Source: an uncultured Bacilli bacterium
GTDB taxonomy: Bacteria > Bacillota_I > Bacilli_A > RF39 > UBA660
Assembly (NCBI GenBank): GCA_944358695.1
Contig: CALVRM010000029.1
Coordinates: forward strand, 1-47,367
Direction: 5' to 3'
Length of the DNA: 47,367 nucleotides
Shown here: in pieces, positions 8,570 through 16,858 of the stretch
Numbering within the stretch: the stretch's first letter is position 1
Layout of the letters: every line of letters starts with the position of its first letter
Made by a program: the position numbers and the translations under genes
Notes under the pieces: model-generated
Seen by the model: only the letters and a program-made list of their open reading frames with translations
The model's database searches: none
Told to the model about the DNA's origin: nothing

Positions 8570-9817
8570 ATGAAAATAAAAAAAGAAACGACCAGAAAGG
8601 TTATAAAAAGATTAGCCTTTGAAGAACCTAAAGGAACTTTAGCAAAATCTTTATTATGTGTATTACTAGTTATGTCTTTAGTAAATTTCGGCTTGGTTTG
8701 TTTATTTAGAACAATTGGGTATAATTTTGATGTAAGTTTATTTGACAATTTAATCATTGGTTTAACTTTAGTTCTAACTTCTCCGTTGTTGCTTAATTTT
8801 GTCAACATGTTTTTAATGAATAGCCGAGATGAATTAATTACATTTAGTGATTTATTTAAACGTGGAAATAGGATTATTAGATTTTCATGGTATTGTGCTT
8901 TAATTATTTTTGGGTATTTATTATTAACTTTTTTGTTTAGCTTATTACCATTTGTTGGTTTTATTATTAATTTAATAATTTTTATAGTAATTATGCCGGC
9001 TTGTTTTTTCTTTCCTTATGTATATTTGGAAAATGAAAAATGTGGATTTAAAGAAATGATTAGTGAATCATTTAAAGTTGTTAGCGGCAAGCGACTAGAA
9101 TTTTATGGAATGATTTTTAGCTTTTCTGGATGGTTTATTTTAGGTTTATTCACTTTGGGTGTTTTATATTTTTGGATTATTCCTTATTTATATATTGCTC
9201 TTACTTACTTATATTTAGAATTTACGGCAAAGAGAGAGTTTAAAAAAAATAAAGAGCTTAGTGATACCGTAGTTGTTTTACTATTTATTTTAGGACTGGT
9301 ATTATTTAATATAATTTCATTTGTTAACGTGCCTGAAAGTTTTGATTCTTTTAAAGATACTTTAATGGGAAATATCCTGCTGGAAAAGAAAAGTGGTGAT
9401 ACGTCTTTGACATATGGTGGAAAGTCAGTTACTTTTGATGCACCGTCAGGGTATAAAATTATGGCAAAGACAGATACTTCTAAGACGTATAGTAATAGTG
9501 AAAATTATAGAGTTTTACAATATTCTATTTATTTATCTGATGTTAATGATAGTTTAGAGATGGATAAAACGATTGTTAATACAATGCGAGATTCGTCAGA
9601 TTATCAAAAAGTAAAAGATGAGGAATTTAAGTTTAAAGTTAAAGGCGAAAAACTTCAGGGATATAAATATCAGGCGACAAAAAAAGATGGCAGTGCTATC
9701 GCATCTATTATAGCGTATTATCCCAAGGGAGATTTTGTAGTGGTGATTAGTTTAACAGATGCTACGGGCGCTGATTTGACAAAAGAAGATATCGAAAAGT
9801 TTATTACGATTTATTAA
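8570..9817 (+). CDS. DUF975-family membrane protein with extracytoplasmic C-terminal domain
   Basis: A 415-residue protein. The N-terminal ~250 residues carry six or so hydrophobic segments and match the DUF975 pattern: an S-DLFKRGNR loop, then SESFKVVSGKRLEFYGMIFS, FSGWFILGLFTLGVLYFW and PYLYIALTYLYLEF. After the last membrane segment (about 230-248) comes a soluble domain of about 160 residues, probably outside the cell, ending in FITIY. DUF975 proteins have no settled function. GGAGG precedes the ATG and the gene has its own promoter. Confidence 0.75.
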   Translation: MKIKKETTRKVIKRLAFEEPKGTLAKSLLCVLLVMSLVNFGLVCLFRTIGYNFDVSLFDNLIIGLTLVLTSPLLLNFVNMFLMNSRDELITFSDLFKRGNRIIRFSWYCALIIFGYLLLTFLFSLLPFVGFIINLIIFIVIMPACFFFPYVYLENEKCGFKEMISESFKVVSGKRLEFYGMIFSFSGWFILGLFTLGVLYFWIIPYLYIALTYLYLEFTAKREFKKNKELSDTVVVLLFILGLVLFNIISFVNVPESFDSFKDTLMGNILLEKKSGDTSLTYGGKSVTFDAPSGYKIMAKTDTSKTYSNSENYRVLQYSIYLSDVNDSLEMDKTIVNTMRDSSDYQKVKDEEFKFKVKGEKLQGYKYQATKKDGSAIASIIAYYPKGDFVVVISLTDATGADLTKEDIEKFITIY

Positions 9818-9820
9818 AGC

Positions 9821-9849
9821 TTGATTTAATTTGGTTATTAATTTATAAT
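9821..9849 (+). promoter_or_regulatory. Promoter for pilin-like gene 1
   Basis: TTGATT, 17 bases, TATAAT. The stretch from the -10 to the start codon is almost the same as that before the second pilin-like gene near 39926-39951. Confidence 0.7.
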
Positions 9850-9866
9850 TAAAATAGGTGAACAAT

Positions 9867-10238
9867 ATGAATAAAAAAGGATTTACTTTAGTAGAATTGT
9901 TAGGAGTAATCGTCATCTTAGGAATTATTGGAATGATTGCGGCACCAATTGTTAGTAATGTTATAAATAAAAGTATGGATGATACTAGTAATGCTCAAAT
10001 TGAAACGATTAAAAGAGCGGCAAAAGCTTGGGCTAATGCTAACGTTTATCAATTACCAGATTGTGGCAGTACTAATTGTGCTGAAACAAAAACTGTAACT
10101 GTCGCTGAGCTTAAAGCTGGTGGATATTTGGATGATAAAGATATTACCAATCCAAAAGATGATAGCAGTTATGAAAATGCGAAAGTAATAATTCAAAAAC
10201 AATCTGGAAAATATACATATACTTTTAAAGAAAAATAA
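9867..10238 (+). CDS. Type IV prepilin-like protein 1
   Basis: A 123-residue protein with the class III signal peptide MNKKGFTLVELLGVIVILG: short basic leader, cleavage before Phe, Glu at +5, then a hydrophobic helix. The mature part has two close cysteines (PDCGSTNCAE) that could form a disulfide. A GTG nine bases upstream is part of the AGGTGA ribosome binding site, so ATG 9867 is chosen. No pilus assembly ATPase, membrane protein or prepilin peptidase is nearby. It could be a ComG/Tad-type minor pilin or pseudopilin; it resembles the second copy at 39949. Confidence 0.8.
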   Translation: MNKKGFTLVELLGVIVILGIIGMIAAPIVSNVINKSMDDTSNAQIETIKRAAKAWANANVYQLPDCGSTNCAETKTVTVAELKAGGYLDDKDITNPKDDSSYENAKVIIQKQSGKYTYTFKEK

Positions 10239-10270
10239 GGTTTGGATCGTGGACAGTAAACCTTTTTTTT
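10237..10270 (+). terminator. Rho-independent terminator after pilin-like gene 1
   Basis: AAGGTTT, 14-base loop, AAACCTT and a run of T. The next gene's -35 lies inside its loop. Confidence 0.65.
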
Positions 10271-10278
10271 GATAAAAT
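10250..10278 (+). promoter_or_regulatory. Promoter for the TrmH methylase–rimM–trmD unit
   Basis: TGGACA, 17 bases, TAAAAT. It overlaps the upstream terminator hairpin. Confidence 0.5.
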
Positions 10279-10294
10279 TAAAAGTGGTGATGAT

Positions 10295-11023
10295 ATGCTT
10301 TATAGTTCGTTAGAAAATAATAAAGTAAAAAATTTGAAAAAACTTTCTTTAAAAAAATACCGTGATAAAACTGATATGTTTTTAATAGAAGGTGAACATT
10401 TAATTAACGAAGCTTATAAAGCTGGGTATTTAATAGAACTTCTTTTAGAAGTTGGTTATGAATATGATATAGATATTGAGACGAATTATGTGACTAAAAA
10501 TGTGATGCAATATATTTCTTCGCTTGACAATCCATCTAAAATGATAGGTGTATGTTTAAAGAAAAGTAATAAAGTATGTGGTAATAAAATTTTAATGCTT
10601 GATGATATTCAAGACCCTGGTAATTTAGGAACAATTATTCGTAGTGCAGTTGCTTTTAAAATTAATACGATTATTTTAAGTGACAAATGTGCAGATATTT
10701 ATAGTTCTAAAGTTATTAGAGCTAGTCAAGGAATGATTTTTAAGGCAAATATTGTCAACGCCGATTTACTTGAGATGACTTTTATGCTTAAAAAACAAGG
10801 TTTTAAGATTATGGGAACTAAGGTAACCGGTGGAAGCGACCTAAAAAAGCTTGAAAAAGCGGAGAAGTTTGTTATAATAATGGGCAACGAAGGAAATGGC
10901 GTTAAAAATGAATTATTGTCTTTATGTGATGAATATATTTATATTAAAATGAGTGAGGCTTGCGAGAGCTTGAATGTGGCAATCGCTACGAGTATTATTT
11001 TATATGAGCTGGGTGGTGACTAA
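10295..11023 (+). CDS. TrmH/SpoU-family RNA 2'-O-methyltransferase
   Basis: A 242-residue SPOUT-fold methyltransferase using S-adenosylmethionine to methylate a ribose in RNA. The N-terminal part (LKKLSLKKYRDKTDMFLIEG) is a SpoU substrate-binding domain. The catalytic domain has the three trefoil-knot motifs: LDDIQDPGNLGTIIRSA, IIMGNEGNGV and SEACESLNVAIATSIILYEL. It resembles YsgA, probably acting on 23S rRNA. The stop codon abuts the rimM start, so it joins the rimM-trmD unit of ribosome maturation genes. Confidence 0.88.
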   Translation: MLYSSLENNKVKNLKKLSLKKYRDKTDMFLIEGEHLINEAYKAGYLIELLLEVGYEYDIDIETNYVTKNVMQYISSLDNPSKMIGVCLKKSNKVCGNKILMLDDIQDPGNLGTIIRSAVAFKINTIILSDKCADIYSSKVIRASQGMIFKANIVNADLLEMTFMLKKQGFKIMGTKVTGGSDLKKLEKAEKFVIIMGNEGNGVKNELLSLCDEYIYIKMSEACESLNVAIATSIILYELGGD

Positions 11024-11500
11024 ATGATTTATATTGGACAAGCAGTAAATACTCACGGAGTGAAGGGTGAAATTAGAATTCTTTCGGATTTTAAGTATAA
11101 GGATTTAGTTTTTCAAAAAGGAAATCATTTATTTATTGACGATAGCGAGCTAGTTATTAAAAGTCATAGAATTCATAAAAATTATGATATGGTGACTTTT
11201 GAGGGTATTGATGATATTGATGCAGTTTTAAAATATAAGGGAAAGGTCGTTTATATTGATCGCAGTGAATATGTTTTTCCTGATGTATTAAATGAAGATT
11301 TAATTGGCTTTAAAGTCTATGGTGATGATAAATTTATTGGTATTTTATCAGCGATTAAAAAAAACGTAAATCAAGAGCTATTAGTTGTTAAAAGCGATAA
11401 AAAAGAATATTTAATTCCTTATGTTCCGGCTTTTATAAAAAATATTGGTGATGAAAAAATTGAAATAAATGTTATTAAGGGGCTTATAAATGAAGATTGA
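11024..11500 (+). CDS. rimM: 16S rRNA processing/30S maturation factor RimM
   Basis: Assembly factor of 158 residues that binds protein S19 in the 30S head. The N-terminal barrel starts IYIGQAVNTHGVKGEIRILS, the family's best signature, and the PRC-barrel half carries LIGFKVYGDDKFIGIL, QELLVVKSDKKEYLIPYVP and an ending in INVIKGL. The gene starts directly after the methylase stop and overlaps trmD by 11 bases, the standard Bacillota arrangement. Confidence 0.95.
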   Translation: MIYIGQAVNTHGVKGEIRILSDFKYKDLVFQKGNHLFIDDSELVIKSHRIHKNYDMVTFEGIDDIDAVLKYKGKVVYIDRSEYVFPDVLNEDLIGFKVYGDDKFIGILSAIKKNVNQELLVVKSDKKEYLIPYVPAFIKNIGDEKIEINVIKGLINED

Positions 11501-12158
11501 TATATTAACAATTTTTCCGGGAATGTTTGAAGGCTTTTTGCGCGAATCCATAATTAAAAGGGCTATTGATAAGGGATTGGTGGATATAGAAATTCATGAT
11601 ATTAGATCATATAGTAAAGATCCCCATCGGAAAGTTGATGACTATGGATTTGGCGGGGGACAAGGGATGGTATTAATGCCACAGCCAATATTTGATGCAG
11701 TTGATGCTTTAAAAAAAGAAAACTCGAAAGTTATTTTGATGACGCCGCAAGGTGAGCCTTATAAACAGACTAGAGCTTATGATTTGTCAAAAGAGAAACA
11801 TTTGATATTGATATGTGGTCATTATGAGGGCTTTGATGAGAGGATTCGCTATTTGGCAGATTTAGAAATTAGCCTTGGTGATTATATTTTAACAGGTGGC
11901 GAGCTTGCCAGCATGGTGATCACTGATAGTGTTGTGCGTTTAATTGATGGAGTAATTGTAAAAGAATCACATCTTCAAGATTCTTTTAATAACAATGTAC
12001 TTGATTATCCGGTGTATACAAGGCCGGTTAATTTTCGAGGTATGGAAGTTCCGGAGGTGTTGTTATCTGGACATCATGCTAATATTAAAAAGTTTAGAGA
12101 AGAAGAAAGTTTGAAAAGGACACGTGAAAGAAGACCAGATTTATTGGAAAAGAGATGA
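11490..12158 (+). CDS. trmD: tRNA (guanine37-N1)-methyltransferase TrmD
   Basis: Makes m1G37 in tRNAs with G36, preventing frameshifting. Signatures are MKIDILTIFPGMFEGFLRES at the N-terminus, DDYGFGGGQGMVLMPQPI, the SAM knot ICGHYEGFDERI with SLGDYILTGGELAS, and HHANIKKFREEESLKRT near the end. At 222 residues it is slightly shorter than usual but complete. It is coupled to rimM by an 11-base overlap and followed by a small hypothetical gene. Confidence 0.96.
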   Translation: MKIDILTIFPGMFEGFLRESIIKRAIDKGLVDIEIHDIRSYSKDPHRKVDDYGFGGGQGMVLMPQPIFDAVDALKKENSKVILMTPQGEPYKQTRAYDLSKEKHLILICGHYEGFDERIRYLADLEISLGDYILTGGELASMVITDSVVRLIDGVIVKESHLQDSFNNNVLDYPVYTRPVNFRGMEVPEVLLSGHHANIKKFREEESLKRTRERRPDLLEKR

Positions 12159-12162
12159 TTTG

Positions 12163-12606
12163 ATGAGCAAGTATTATATTTGCGATAAAGAAAACAACGA
12201 AATAGTTTATGGATATCTCAATTATAATAAAGTTGATGGTTTTAGGATAAAACCGCGCAATAATTTAGAATATGATGGGATAGAGGTTGGCCGATTAATT
12301 TTAGTAGAGCCTACATTAATTGAAAAAGTTTTAAAAAGAAAAACAAAAATTAAACTTAATGCTTATTTGAACTTTTTAATTAGTATTTTAGATTCCGAAG
12401 ATGATGAGTCTAGTGATTTGAGTTTAGTATTAGATGACACGAAGAAATATAAAGCTCTTATTATGAATAAGTATTCTAAGTTTTTAAATCCAATTTATAT
12501 TAAAGAACTATTATATCGAGTAAAATTTGTCGAAGACGAATTAAAAGCTAGAATAAACGAAAATAGCAAGTACATGAAAAATAGTCGTGGAAGAGGCGGG
12601 AAATAG
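12163..12606 (+). CDS. Hypothetical 147-residue protein
   Basis: I do not recognise this family. A longer frame opens at 12124 inside trmD; the ATG at 12163, just after the trmD stop, is the more likely start. The protein starts MSKYYICDKENNEIVYGYL, is rich in charged residues, has no membrane segment and no obvious cysteine motif, and ends with a basic tail (KNSRGRGGK) suited to nucleic acid binding. It follows trmD by four bases, so it is probably co-transcribed with the ribosome maturation genes. Role unknown. Confidence 0.6.
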   Translation: MSKYYICDKENNEIVYGYLNYNKVDGFRIKPRNNLEYDGIEVGRLILVEPTLIEKVLKRKTKIKLNAYLNFLISILDSEDDESSDLSLVLDDTKKYKALIMNKYSKFLNPIYIKELLYRVKFVEDELKARINENSKYMKNSRGRGGK

Positions 12607-12692
12607 AGATTTTATTTTTAAAGGGACTTGAAACTAGTATAGATGTATAATGTTAGTAGCTGTGAAGATAAAAAAAGAATGATTTATAACAA

Positions 12693-12730
12693 ATGCAAGA
12701 AAATGTAGGAATTTTCTTGCATATTCTTTT
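12693..12730 (+). terminator. Rho-independent terminator before rplS
   Basis: A perfect 12-bp stem, ATGCAAGAAAAT with ATTTTCTTGCAT (711-722), a six-base loop and a short T-rich tail. It closes the trmD unit. Its 3' arm contains the rplS -35 box. Confidence 0.7.
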
Positions 12731-12745
12731 AATATATGATAAAAT
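12717..12745 (+). promoter_or_regulatory. Promoter for rplS, extended -10
   Basis: TTGCAT, 17 bases, TAAAAT with TG at the extended -10 position (TGATAAAAT). The -35 is inside the 3' arm of the upstream terminator. Confidence 0.65.
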
Positions 12746-12751
12746 CTTTTA

Positions 12752-12800
12752 TGTCGTGATCCGCTAGAGATTGTTATTTATGATCACAGAATAAGACAAA
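12752..12800 (+). ncRNA. L19 leader (autoregulatory rplS 5' UTR)
   Basis: The short leader between promoter and ribosome binding site contains TCGTGATC, CGCTAGAGATTGTTATTTA and GATCACAGA, a closing stem of GTGATC with GATCAC around a conserved-looking internal part. This matches my memory of the Firmicute L19 leader, where excess L19 shuts down its own synthesis. A covariance search would settle it. Confidence 0.6.
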
Positions 12801-12812
12801 GGAGAGTGACTT

Positions 12813-13151
12813 ATGAATTTAGTTGACCAAATTACAAAGAGTCAAATCAGAACTGATTTACCCGAATTTCGTGTTGGTGATACTGTTAAAGTAAACGTAA
12901 GAATTATCGAAGGTAAACGTGAGAGAATTCAAGCTTTTGAAGGTATTGTAATGGCTATTAATGGTAGCGGTGTTAGTAAAACTTTTACTGTCAGAAAAAT
13001 TTCTGGTGGTGTTGGTGTTGAAAGAATTTTTCCTTTTAATTCCCCTAAAGTTGACAGCATAGTTGTTGTTAGAAAAGGTAAAGTTAGAAGGGCGAAACTA
13101 AATTATTTACGCACATTAAAGGGCCAAGCAAAAATTAAAGAAAGAAAATAA
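12813..13151 (+). CDS. rplS: 50S ribosomal protein L19
   Basis: L19 sits at the 30S/50S interface. The 112-residue sequence shows the family pattern: [56 protein letters not shown] and the basic C-terminus [11 protein letters not shown] good GGAGAG precedes the ATG. A strong terminator separates it from lepB. In related genomes rplS is followed closely by lepB/rbgA; here lepB is next, but rbgA is displaced by about 6 kb of accessory DNA. Confidence 0.97.
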   Translation: MNLVDQITKSQIRTDLPEFRVGDTVKVNVRIIEGKRERIQAFEGIVMAINGSGVSKTFTVRKISGGVGVERIFPFNSPKVDSIVVVRKGKVRRAKLNYLRTLKGQAKIKERK

Positions 13152-13170
13152 GGCTTATTGCCTTATTTTT
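13146..13170 (+). terminator. Rho-independent terminator between rplS and lepB
   Basis: AAATAAGGC, loop TTATT, GCCTTATTT and more T. It overlaps the rplS stop. lepB probably relies on partial read-through. Confidence 0.8.
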
Positions 13171-13186
13171 GCTAGGAGATAAGAAT

Positions 13187-13714
13187 ATGGAAGAGACTAA
13201 AAAGGCGGAAAAGAAAAATATTTTTAAAGAGTTGTTACCGTATATTATTATTATTTTAGTTGTGGTATTAATTAGAACGTTTATTGTAACACCAGTTCAA
13301 GTTGAAGGAACTTCAATGGTGCCAACCCTTGAAGATAATGAAATTTTAATTTTGAAAAAGTACGATCATTCTTTTGAAAGGTTTGATGTGGTTGTTTTTA
13401 ATTATAATAATGACAAACTGATAAAAAGAATAATCGGACTTCCTGGTGAGAGCGTTGAATATAGGGATAATAAGCTTTATATTGATGGTGAATATGTTAA
13501 AGAAGAGTTTTCTAGGAATTCTAATACGTTAGATTTTAAATTAGAAGATATTGGATTAGAAAAAGTACCGGATGATTGTTATTTTGTAATGGGCGACAAT
13601 CGTAACAATTCAACAGATAGTAGGATTATTGGTGTGGTTAATAAAACGTCCATTCAAGGTATTACTAATTTTAGTATTTTTCCATTTAATACTTTTGGTA
13701 AAATTAATGAGTAG
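13187..13714 (+). CDS. lepB: Signal peptidase I
   Basis: Membrane-anchored protease that removes Sec signal peptides outside the cell. One N-terminal membrane segment (about residues 17-35) is followed by the catalytic serine in VEGTSMVPTL, the general-base lysine in DKLIKRIIGLPGE, and box E MGDNRNNSTDSR. With Lys as base it is the prokaryotic SipS/LepB type rather than the SipW type. The start is ATG 13187, well placed after AGGAGAT; an in-frame TTG 18 bases earlier is not needed. A terminator follows. Confidence 0.94.
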   Translation: MEETKKAEKKNIFKELLPYIIIILVVVLIRTFIVTPVQVEGTSMVPTLEDNEILILKKYDHSFERFDVVVFNYNNDKLIKRIIGLPGESVEYRDNKLYIDGEYVKEEFSRNSNTLDFKLEDIGLEKVPDDCYFVMGDNRNNSTDSRIIGVVNKTSIQGITNFSIFPFNTFGKINE

Positions 13715-13732
13715 CTAATATGGCTACTTTTT
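13710..13732 (+). terminator. Rho-independent terminator after lepB
   Basis: AGTAGC and GCTACT pair around a seven-base loop, followed by four or five T. It overlaps the lepB stop and marks the left limit of the accessory island. Confidence 0.65.
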
Positions 13733-13819
13733 GTTATAATTGAAAGTGAATAAGTTTTATTAAAAATATTATTTAATTAGAGTTTTAGGAAGTTTACATA
13801 GACAGTTACGGAGGTATTG

Positions 13820-14215
13820 ATGAAGGTAATAACAATTAAACAGCCATGGGCAACTTTAATAGCAGAAGGTTATAAGGAATATGAATTTAGAACTTGGAAA
13901 ACTAAATATCGTGGTGATATATTAATTCATGCGGGCAAAGGGATAGATAAGAAAGCAATGGAGAGGTTTCAGTATTTAAATTTAGAATATCCTATTGGAA
14001 AGATAATAGCGAAAGCAACTATTACGGATTGTATTAAAGTAGATAATAGTTTAAAAGAAAAATTAAAGGAAAAAGATCCAATTGTTTACCAAGGGATTAT
14101 TAATAGAACGCTTATTGATCGTGCTGAATATGGTTTTAAACTTGAAAACGTTATAAAAATAGAACCGATTGAAATAAATGGTAAGCTAAGCTTATGGGAT
14201 TATGATTATAAGTAA
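13820..14215 (+). CDS. ASCH-domain protein
   Basis: A 131-residue single-domain protein with the ASCH pattern: MKVITIKQPWATLIAEGYKE, EFRTWKTKYRGDILIHAGKG, and IGKIIAKATITDCI. ASCH domains share the PUA-like fold and are thought to bind RNA or modified nucleobases; some cleave N4-acetylcytidine. ATG 13820 lies five bases after GGAGG; an in-frame TTG three bases earlier is too close. It lies between lepB and the first rbgA-like 5' relic. It may be a resident gene or the oldest cassette; its left side lacks the repeat block seen before the others. Confidence 0.8.
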   Translation: MKVITIKQPWATLIAEGYKEYEFRTWKTKYRGDILIHAGKGIDKKAMERFQYLNLEYPIGKIIAKATITDCIKVDNSLKEKLKEKDPIVYQGIINRTLIDRAEYGFKLENVIKIEPIEINGKLSLWDYDYK

Positions 14216-14246
14216 TAGTGGTTTAATTAAGTAAAATTAGTAGAAA

Positions 14247-14294
14247 GTGATAGTAGTGGACAATAACCGGCAAAATTAGGTAAATATCAACTGG
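14247..14294 (+). repeat. rbgA 5'-end relic A (degenerate)
   Basis: AAGTGATAGTA and GTG at 14256, then ten codons and ATCAACTGG (14286-14294) in frame. Codon 8 is TAG, so this copy is dead. It is the leftmost and, on the serial-insertion model, possibly the original rbgA start. Confidence 0.55.
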
Positions 14295-14462
14295 TCTATT
14301 ACGATTTATTGTCCCCAAGAAGAACCTTATAAATAAAGGGAATCTACAATTTTAGATCTTGCATATTTTAGTGAAAAAATGATAATAATCACTCAAAAAT
14401 CAAGAAAGTAAGCATATTTTAATGATTTTTATTAGGGGATTTTAAAAGGTGATTACGACATT
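14286..14462 (+). repeat. Cassette left-end block, copy A
   Basis: Starts at the ATCAACTGG core and runs through TATTACGATTTATT (14297), TTATAAATAAAGG, GATCTTGCATATTTTAGTGA, a second GCATATTTTAATGA, and ends with GGTGATTACGACATT. The two TTACGA motifs are 154 bases apart. Shares this order with copies C and D. A small hairpin (ATCTA/TAGAT) sits just before GATCTTGCA. Confidence 0.75.
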
Positions 14463-14510
14463 TAACCCCATTTATAAAATAATTTTAAAATATAGAAAAG
14501 AGGTGAATAT

Positions 14511-15378
14511 ATGGCAAATAAAATGATTGAAGTTCAAAATATAAAAGTTAACATTTCAAGCATAAATGAGGATGATTATATATGTATTTCAGATATAGCA
14601 AAGGCTAAAAGTGATAAATCACGTGCTGCTGATGTAATTAGAAACTGGTTAAGAAATAGAAGTACTTTGGATTTTTAACTGCCTGGGAGCAAATTTATAA
14701 TCCTAATTTTAAAGTGTTCGAATCTGAACACTTTAGAAAGCAAGCTGGCTTATTACCATTCACTCCTAGTGTTAGTGAATGGTGTGAAAAAACAGGTGCT
14801 ATTGGCATATATTCAAAATCTGGTAAATATGGTGGTACCTGTGCACACAAAGATATAGCATTTGAATTTGCTGCTCAAATTAGTCCTATTTTAAATTATA
14901 TTTAATAAAAGAATTTGAAAGATTAAAAGAGTTAGAAAATCAAAATAGAGAATGGGATGTAAAAAGAATATTAACAAAGAATAATTATTTAATTCATACA
15001 GATGCTATTAAAAATTATATATTACCTGATAATAATTACTTTAAAGATAAAGAATGGCTTAAATATGCAGAGGAAGCAGATATTTTAAATGTAGCATTAT
15101 TTCATACGACTGCTAAAAAGTGGAGAGAATTAAATCCAAAACTTGCAAAAAATTTTAATATTAGAGATTATGCGTCAATAAATGAATTAACGGTTTTATC
15201 TAATTTAGAATCACATAATGCAGAGTTAATTAAAGAAGGTAAAAGTAAAGAAGAAAGGTTTGAATTGTTAAGTGAAATTGCTAAATATCAATTAGATATA
15301 CTTAACAATGCAGAAAAGATAAGATTATTAGGAGATAATAAAAGCGATAAAGAAAAAAGTATAATAATAAAGAACTAA
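14511..15378 (+). pseudogene. KilA-N domain protein, broken by two frameshifts
   Basis: Three frames join into one KilA-N protein of about 288 residues. The first (14511-14678) gives CISDIAKAKSDKSRAADVIR and stops at TAA after LDF; one missing T in the T5 run at 14672-14676 would restore LDFLTAWEQIYNPNF. The second frame continues to 14905 through KQAGLLPFTPSVSEW and GGTCAHKDIAFEFAAQISP. Another one-base loss near 14900 then shifts to LIKEFERLKELENQNREWD and on to 15378. KilA-N proteins are common in phages and bind DNA; function here is unknown. The start follows AGAGGTGA. Both shifts could be decay or homopolymer sequencing errors. Confidence 0.8.
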
Positions 15379-15402
15379 AAAAAATTAGAAGGATGTCGAA
15401 AT

Positions 15403-15549
15403 ATGAAATTAGAAGATGTAACTTTAGATGATGCAGATGTAATTATTGATTATCTAGAGCAATTTAAACCAAGGTTTGTTTCGAATATAAAACAAAATTA
15501 TAAAAAAATTGAAGAATATGTTATAAGTAAAAATAAATTAAATAAATAA
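15403..15549 (+). CDS. Small 48-residue ORF in the KilA-N cassette
   Basis: A short frame beginning MKLEDVTLDDADVIIDYLEQ and ending in a lysine-rich tail. The N-terminal half is acidic, the C-terminal half basic. An AGAAGGA lies about ten bases before the ATG. It fills the space between the kilA-N stop and relic B, whose ribosome binding site follows within four bases, so it behaves like the last gene of its cassette. I recognise no family. It is short enough that chance cannot be excluded. Confidence 0.4.
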   Translation: MKLEDVTLDDADVIIDYLEQFKPRFVSNIKQNYKKIEEYVISKNKLNK

Positions 15550-15550
15550 A

Positions 15551-15647
15551 AGGAGAGTGATTAAGTATGGAAAAGGGTCAAAATTCAACAAACATTAACT
15601 GGTATATACCGCCTTTAATTAACTTCCTTACAAGCCCTTTATTTTAA
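15551..15647 (+). repeat. rbgA 5'-end relic B, still translatable
   Basis: AGGAGAGTGATTA, ATG at 15567, nine codons, then ATTAACTGG (15594-15602) in frame. The frame goes on as INWYIPPLINF and stops at 15647, a 26-codon mini-ORF. What follows the core is not the block seen in copies A, C and D, so the rhuM cassette has a different or eroded left end. Confidence 0.55.
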
Positions 15648-15766
15648 AGGACTTCATTGAATTTGCTTTTTACATTTTGTACATGAAAATTATCAGATAT
15701 TTATAAAAACAGAAGGTAATTATGTCTTAAGTTAACTAATGCAAGAATTTAGAAAGGAGAATTTGA

Positions 15767-16768
15767 ATGCAAGATAATGATTTAATAATATATAAAAATA
15801 GTGAAGGCAATATTATAGTAGATGCTATCTTTAAAGATGAAACATTATGGCTTTCTCAAAAAGGAATGTCAAAAGTATTTGATGTTGGTGTTCCAGCAAT
15901 ATCAAAGCACTTGAAAAATATATTTGAAGAACAAGAATTAAATAAAGATTCAGTTGTTTCTAAAATGGAAATAACTGCAGATGATGGCAAAAACTATAAT
16001 ACAGAAGTATACAGTTTAGATGCTATAATTGCAGTAGGGTATCGTATTAACTCAAAAAAAGCAACAGAATTTAGAATATGGGCAACAAAAATACTAAAGG
16101 AATATATGACTAAGGGGTTTGCATTAAATGATGAACGTTTCATTAGAGGAAATAAATATGATGCAAAATACTTTGATGAATTATTAGAACGTATTAAAAC
16201 TATTAAAGTTAGTGAAAGAATGGCTTATCAAAAAATTACAGATTTATTTATAGCAACTTCAACAGACTATAATCCAAAATCGGAAGAAGCATACACTTTC
16301 TTTAAAATAGTTCAAAATAAGCTTCATTATGCTATTAGTGGACATACTGCTGCTGAACTTATATATGCAAGAGCAAATTCTAAAAAAGAACATATGGGAT
16401 TAACTAATTGGAAAAATTCTCCTGACGGGTTAATATATAAATATGATGTAGTAGTTGCTAAAAACTATTTAAATGAAGAAGAATTAAATAAATTAAACAA
16501 TTTAACTAATATATTTTTAGTTTTTGCAGAAGATGAAGCAAAGGAAAGACATATCATGACAATGCAAGATTGGATAAATGCAACAGATGATTTACTTAAA
16601 TTTAGAAGAAAAGCAGTATTAAATAATAGTGGCACAATTTCTCATAAACAAGCAGTAGAAAAAGCGGAAAATGAATATGAAAAATTTAGAATTATACAAG
16701 ATCAAAAATATATATCTTCAATGGATGAATTTTATAACAAATATTTAGAAGAAAATAATAAAAACTAA
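15767..16768 (+). CDS. RhuM-family protein
   Basis: A complete 333-residue RhuM-family protein. Signatures are ETLWLSQKGMSKVFDVGVPA, with a helix-turn-helix-like N-terminus, YSLDAIIAVGYRINSKKATE, FRIWATKILKEYMTKGF, and the C-terminal MTMQDWINATDDLLKF. RhuM was named as a virulence-associated protein in Salmonella, but its biochemical role is not known to me; homologues are scattered on mobile elements. AAAGGAGA precedes the ATG. It is the sole gene of its cassette and, unlike kilA-N and dinD nearby, is intact. Confidence 0.88.
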   Translation: MQDNDLIIYKNSEGNIIVDAIFKDETLWLSQKGMSKVFDVGVPAISKHLKNIFEEQELNKDSVVSKMEITADDGKNYNTEVYSLDAIIAVGYRINSKKATEFRIWATKILKEYMTKGFALNDERFIRGNKYDAKYFDELLERIKTIKVSERMAYQKITDLFIATSTDYNPKSEEAYTFFKIVQNKLHYAISGHTAAELIYARANSKKEHMGLTNWKNSPDGLIYKYDVVVAKNYLNEEELNKLNNLTNIFLVFAEDEAKERHIMTMQDWINATDDLLKFRRKAVLNNSGTISHKQAVEKAENEYEKFRIIQDQKYISSMDEFYNKYLEENNKN

Positions 16769-16858
16769 AATAGGAGTAATTGAAACATCATTGGAATTAT
16801 TTTTTAGCTTTATAATTTTAATTATTAGCAATAAGATATAGAAATAATTATTAAAAAG

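Noticed and set aside
12642-12707. A 21-codon frame between trmD unit and rplS
   Set aside because: It has no ribosome binding site at a proper distance and runs into the terminator stem.
16769-16858. Promoter TTGGAA...TATAAT after rhuM
   Set aside because: The spacing is only about 14 bases and no second element supports it.
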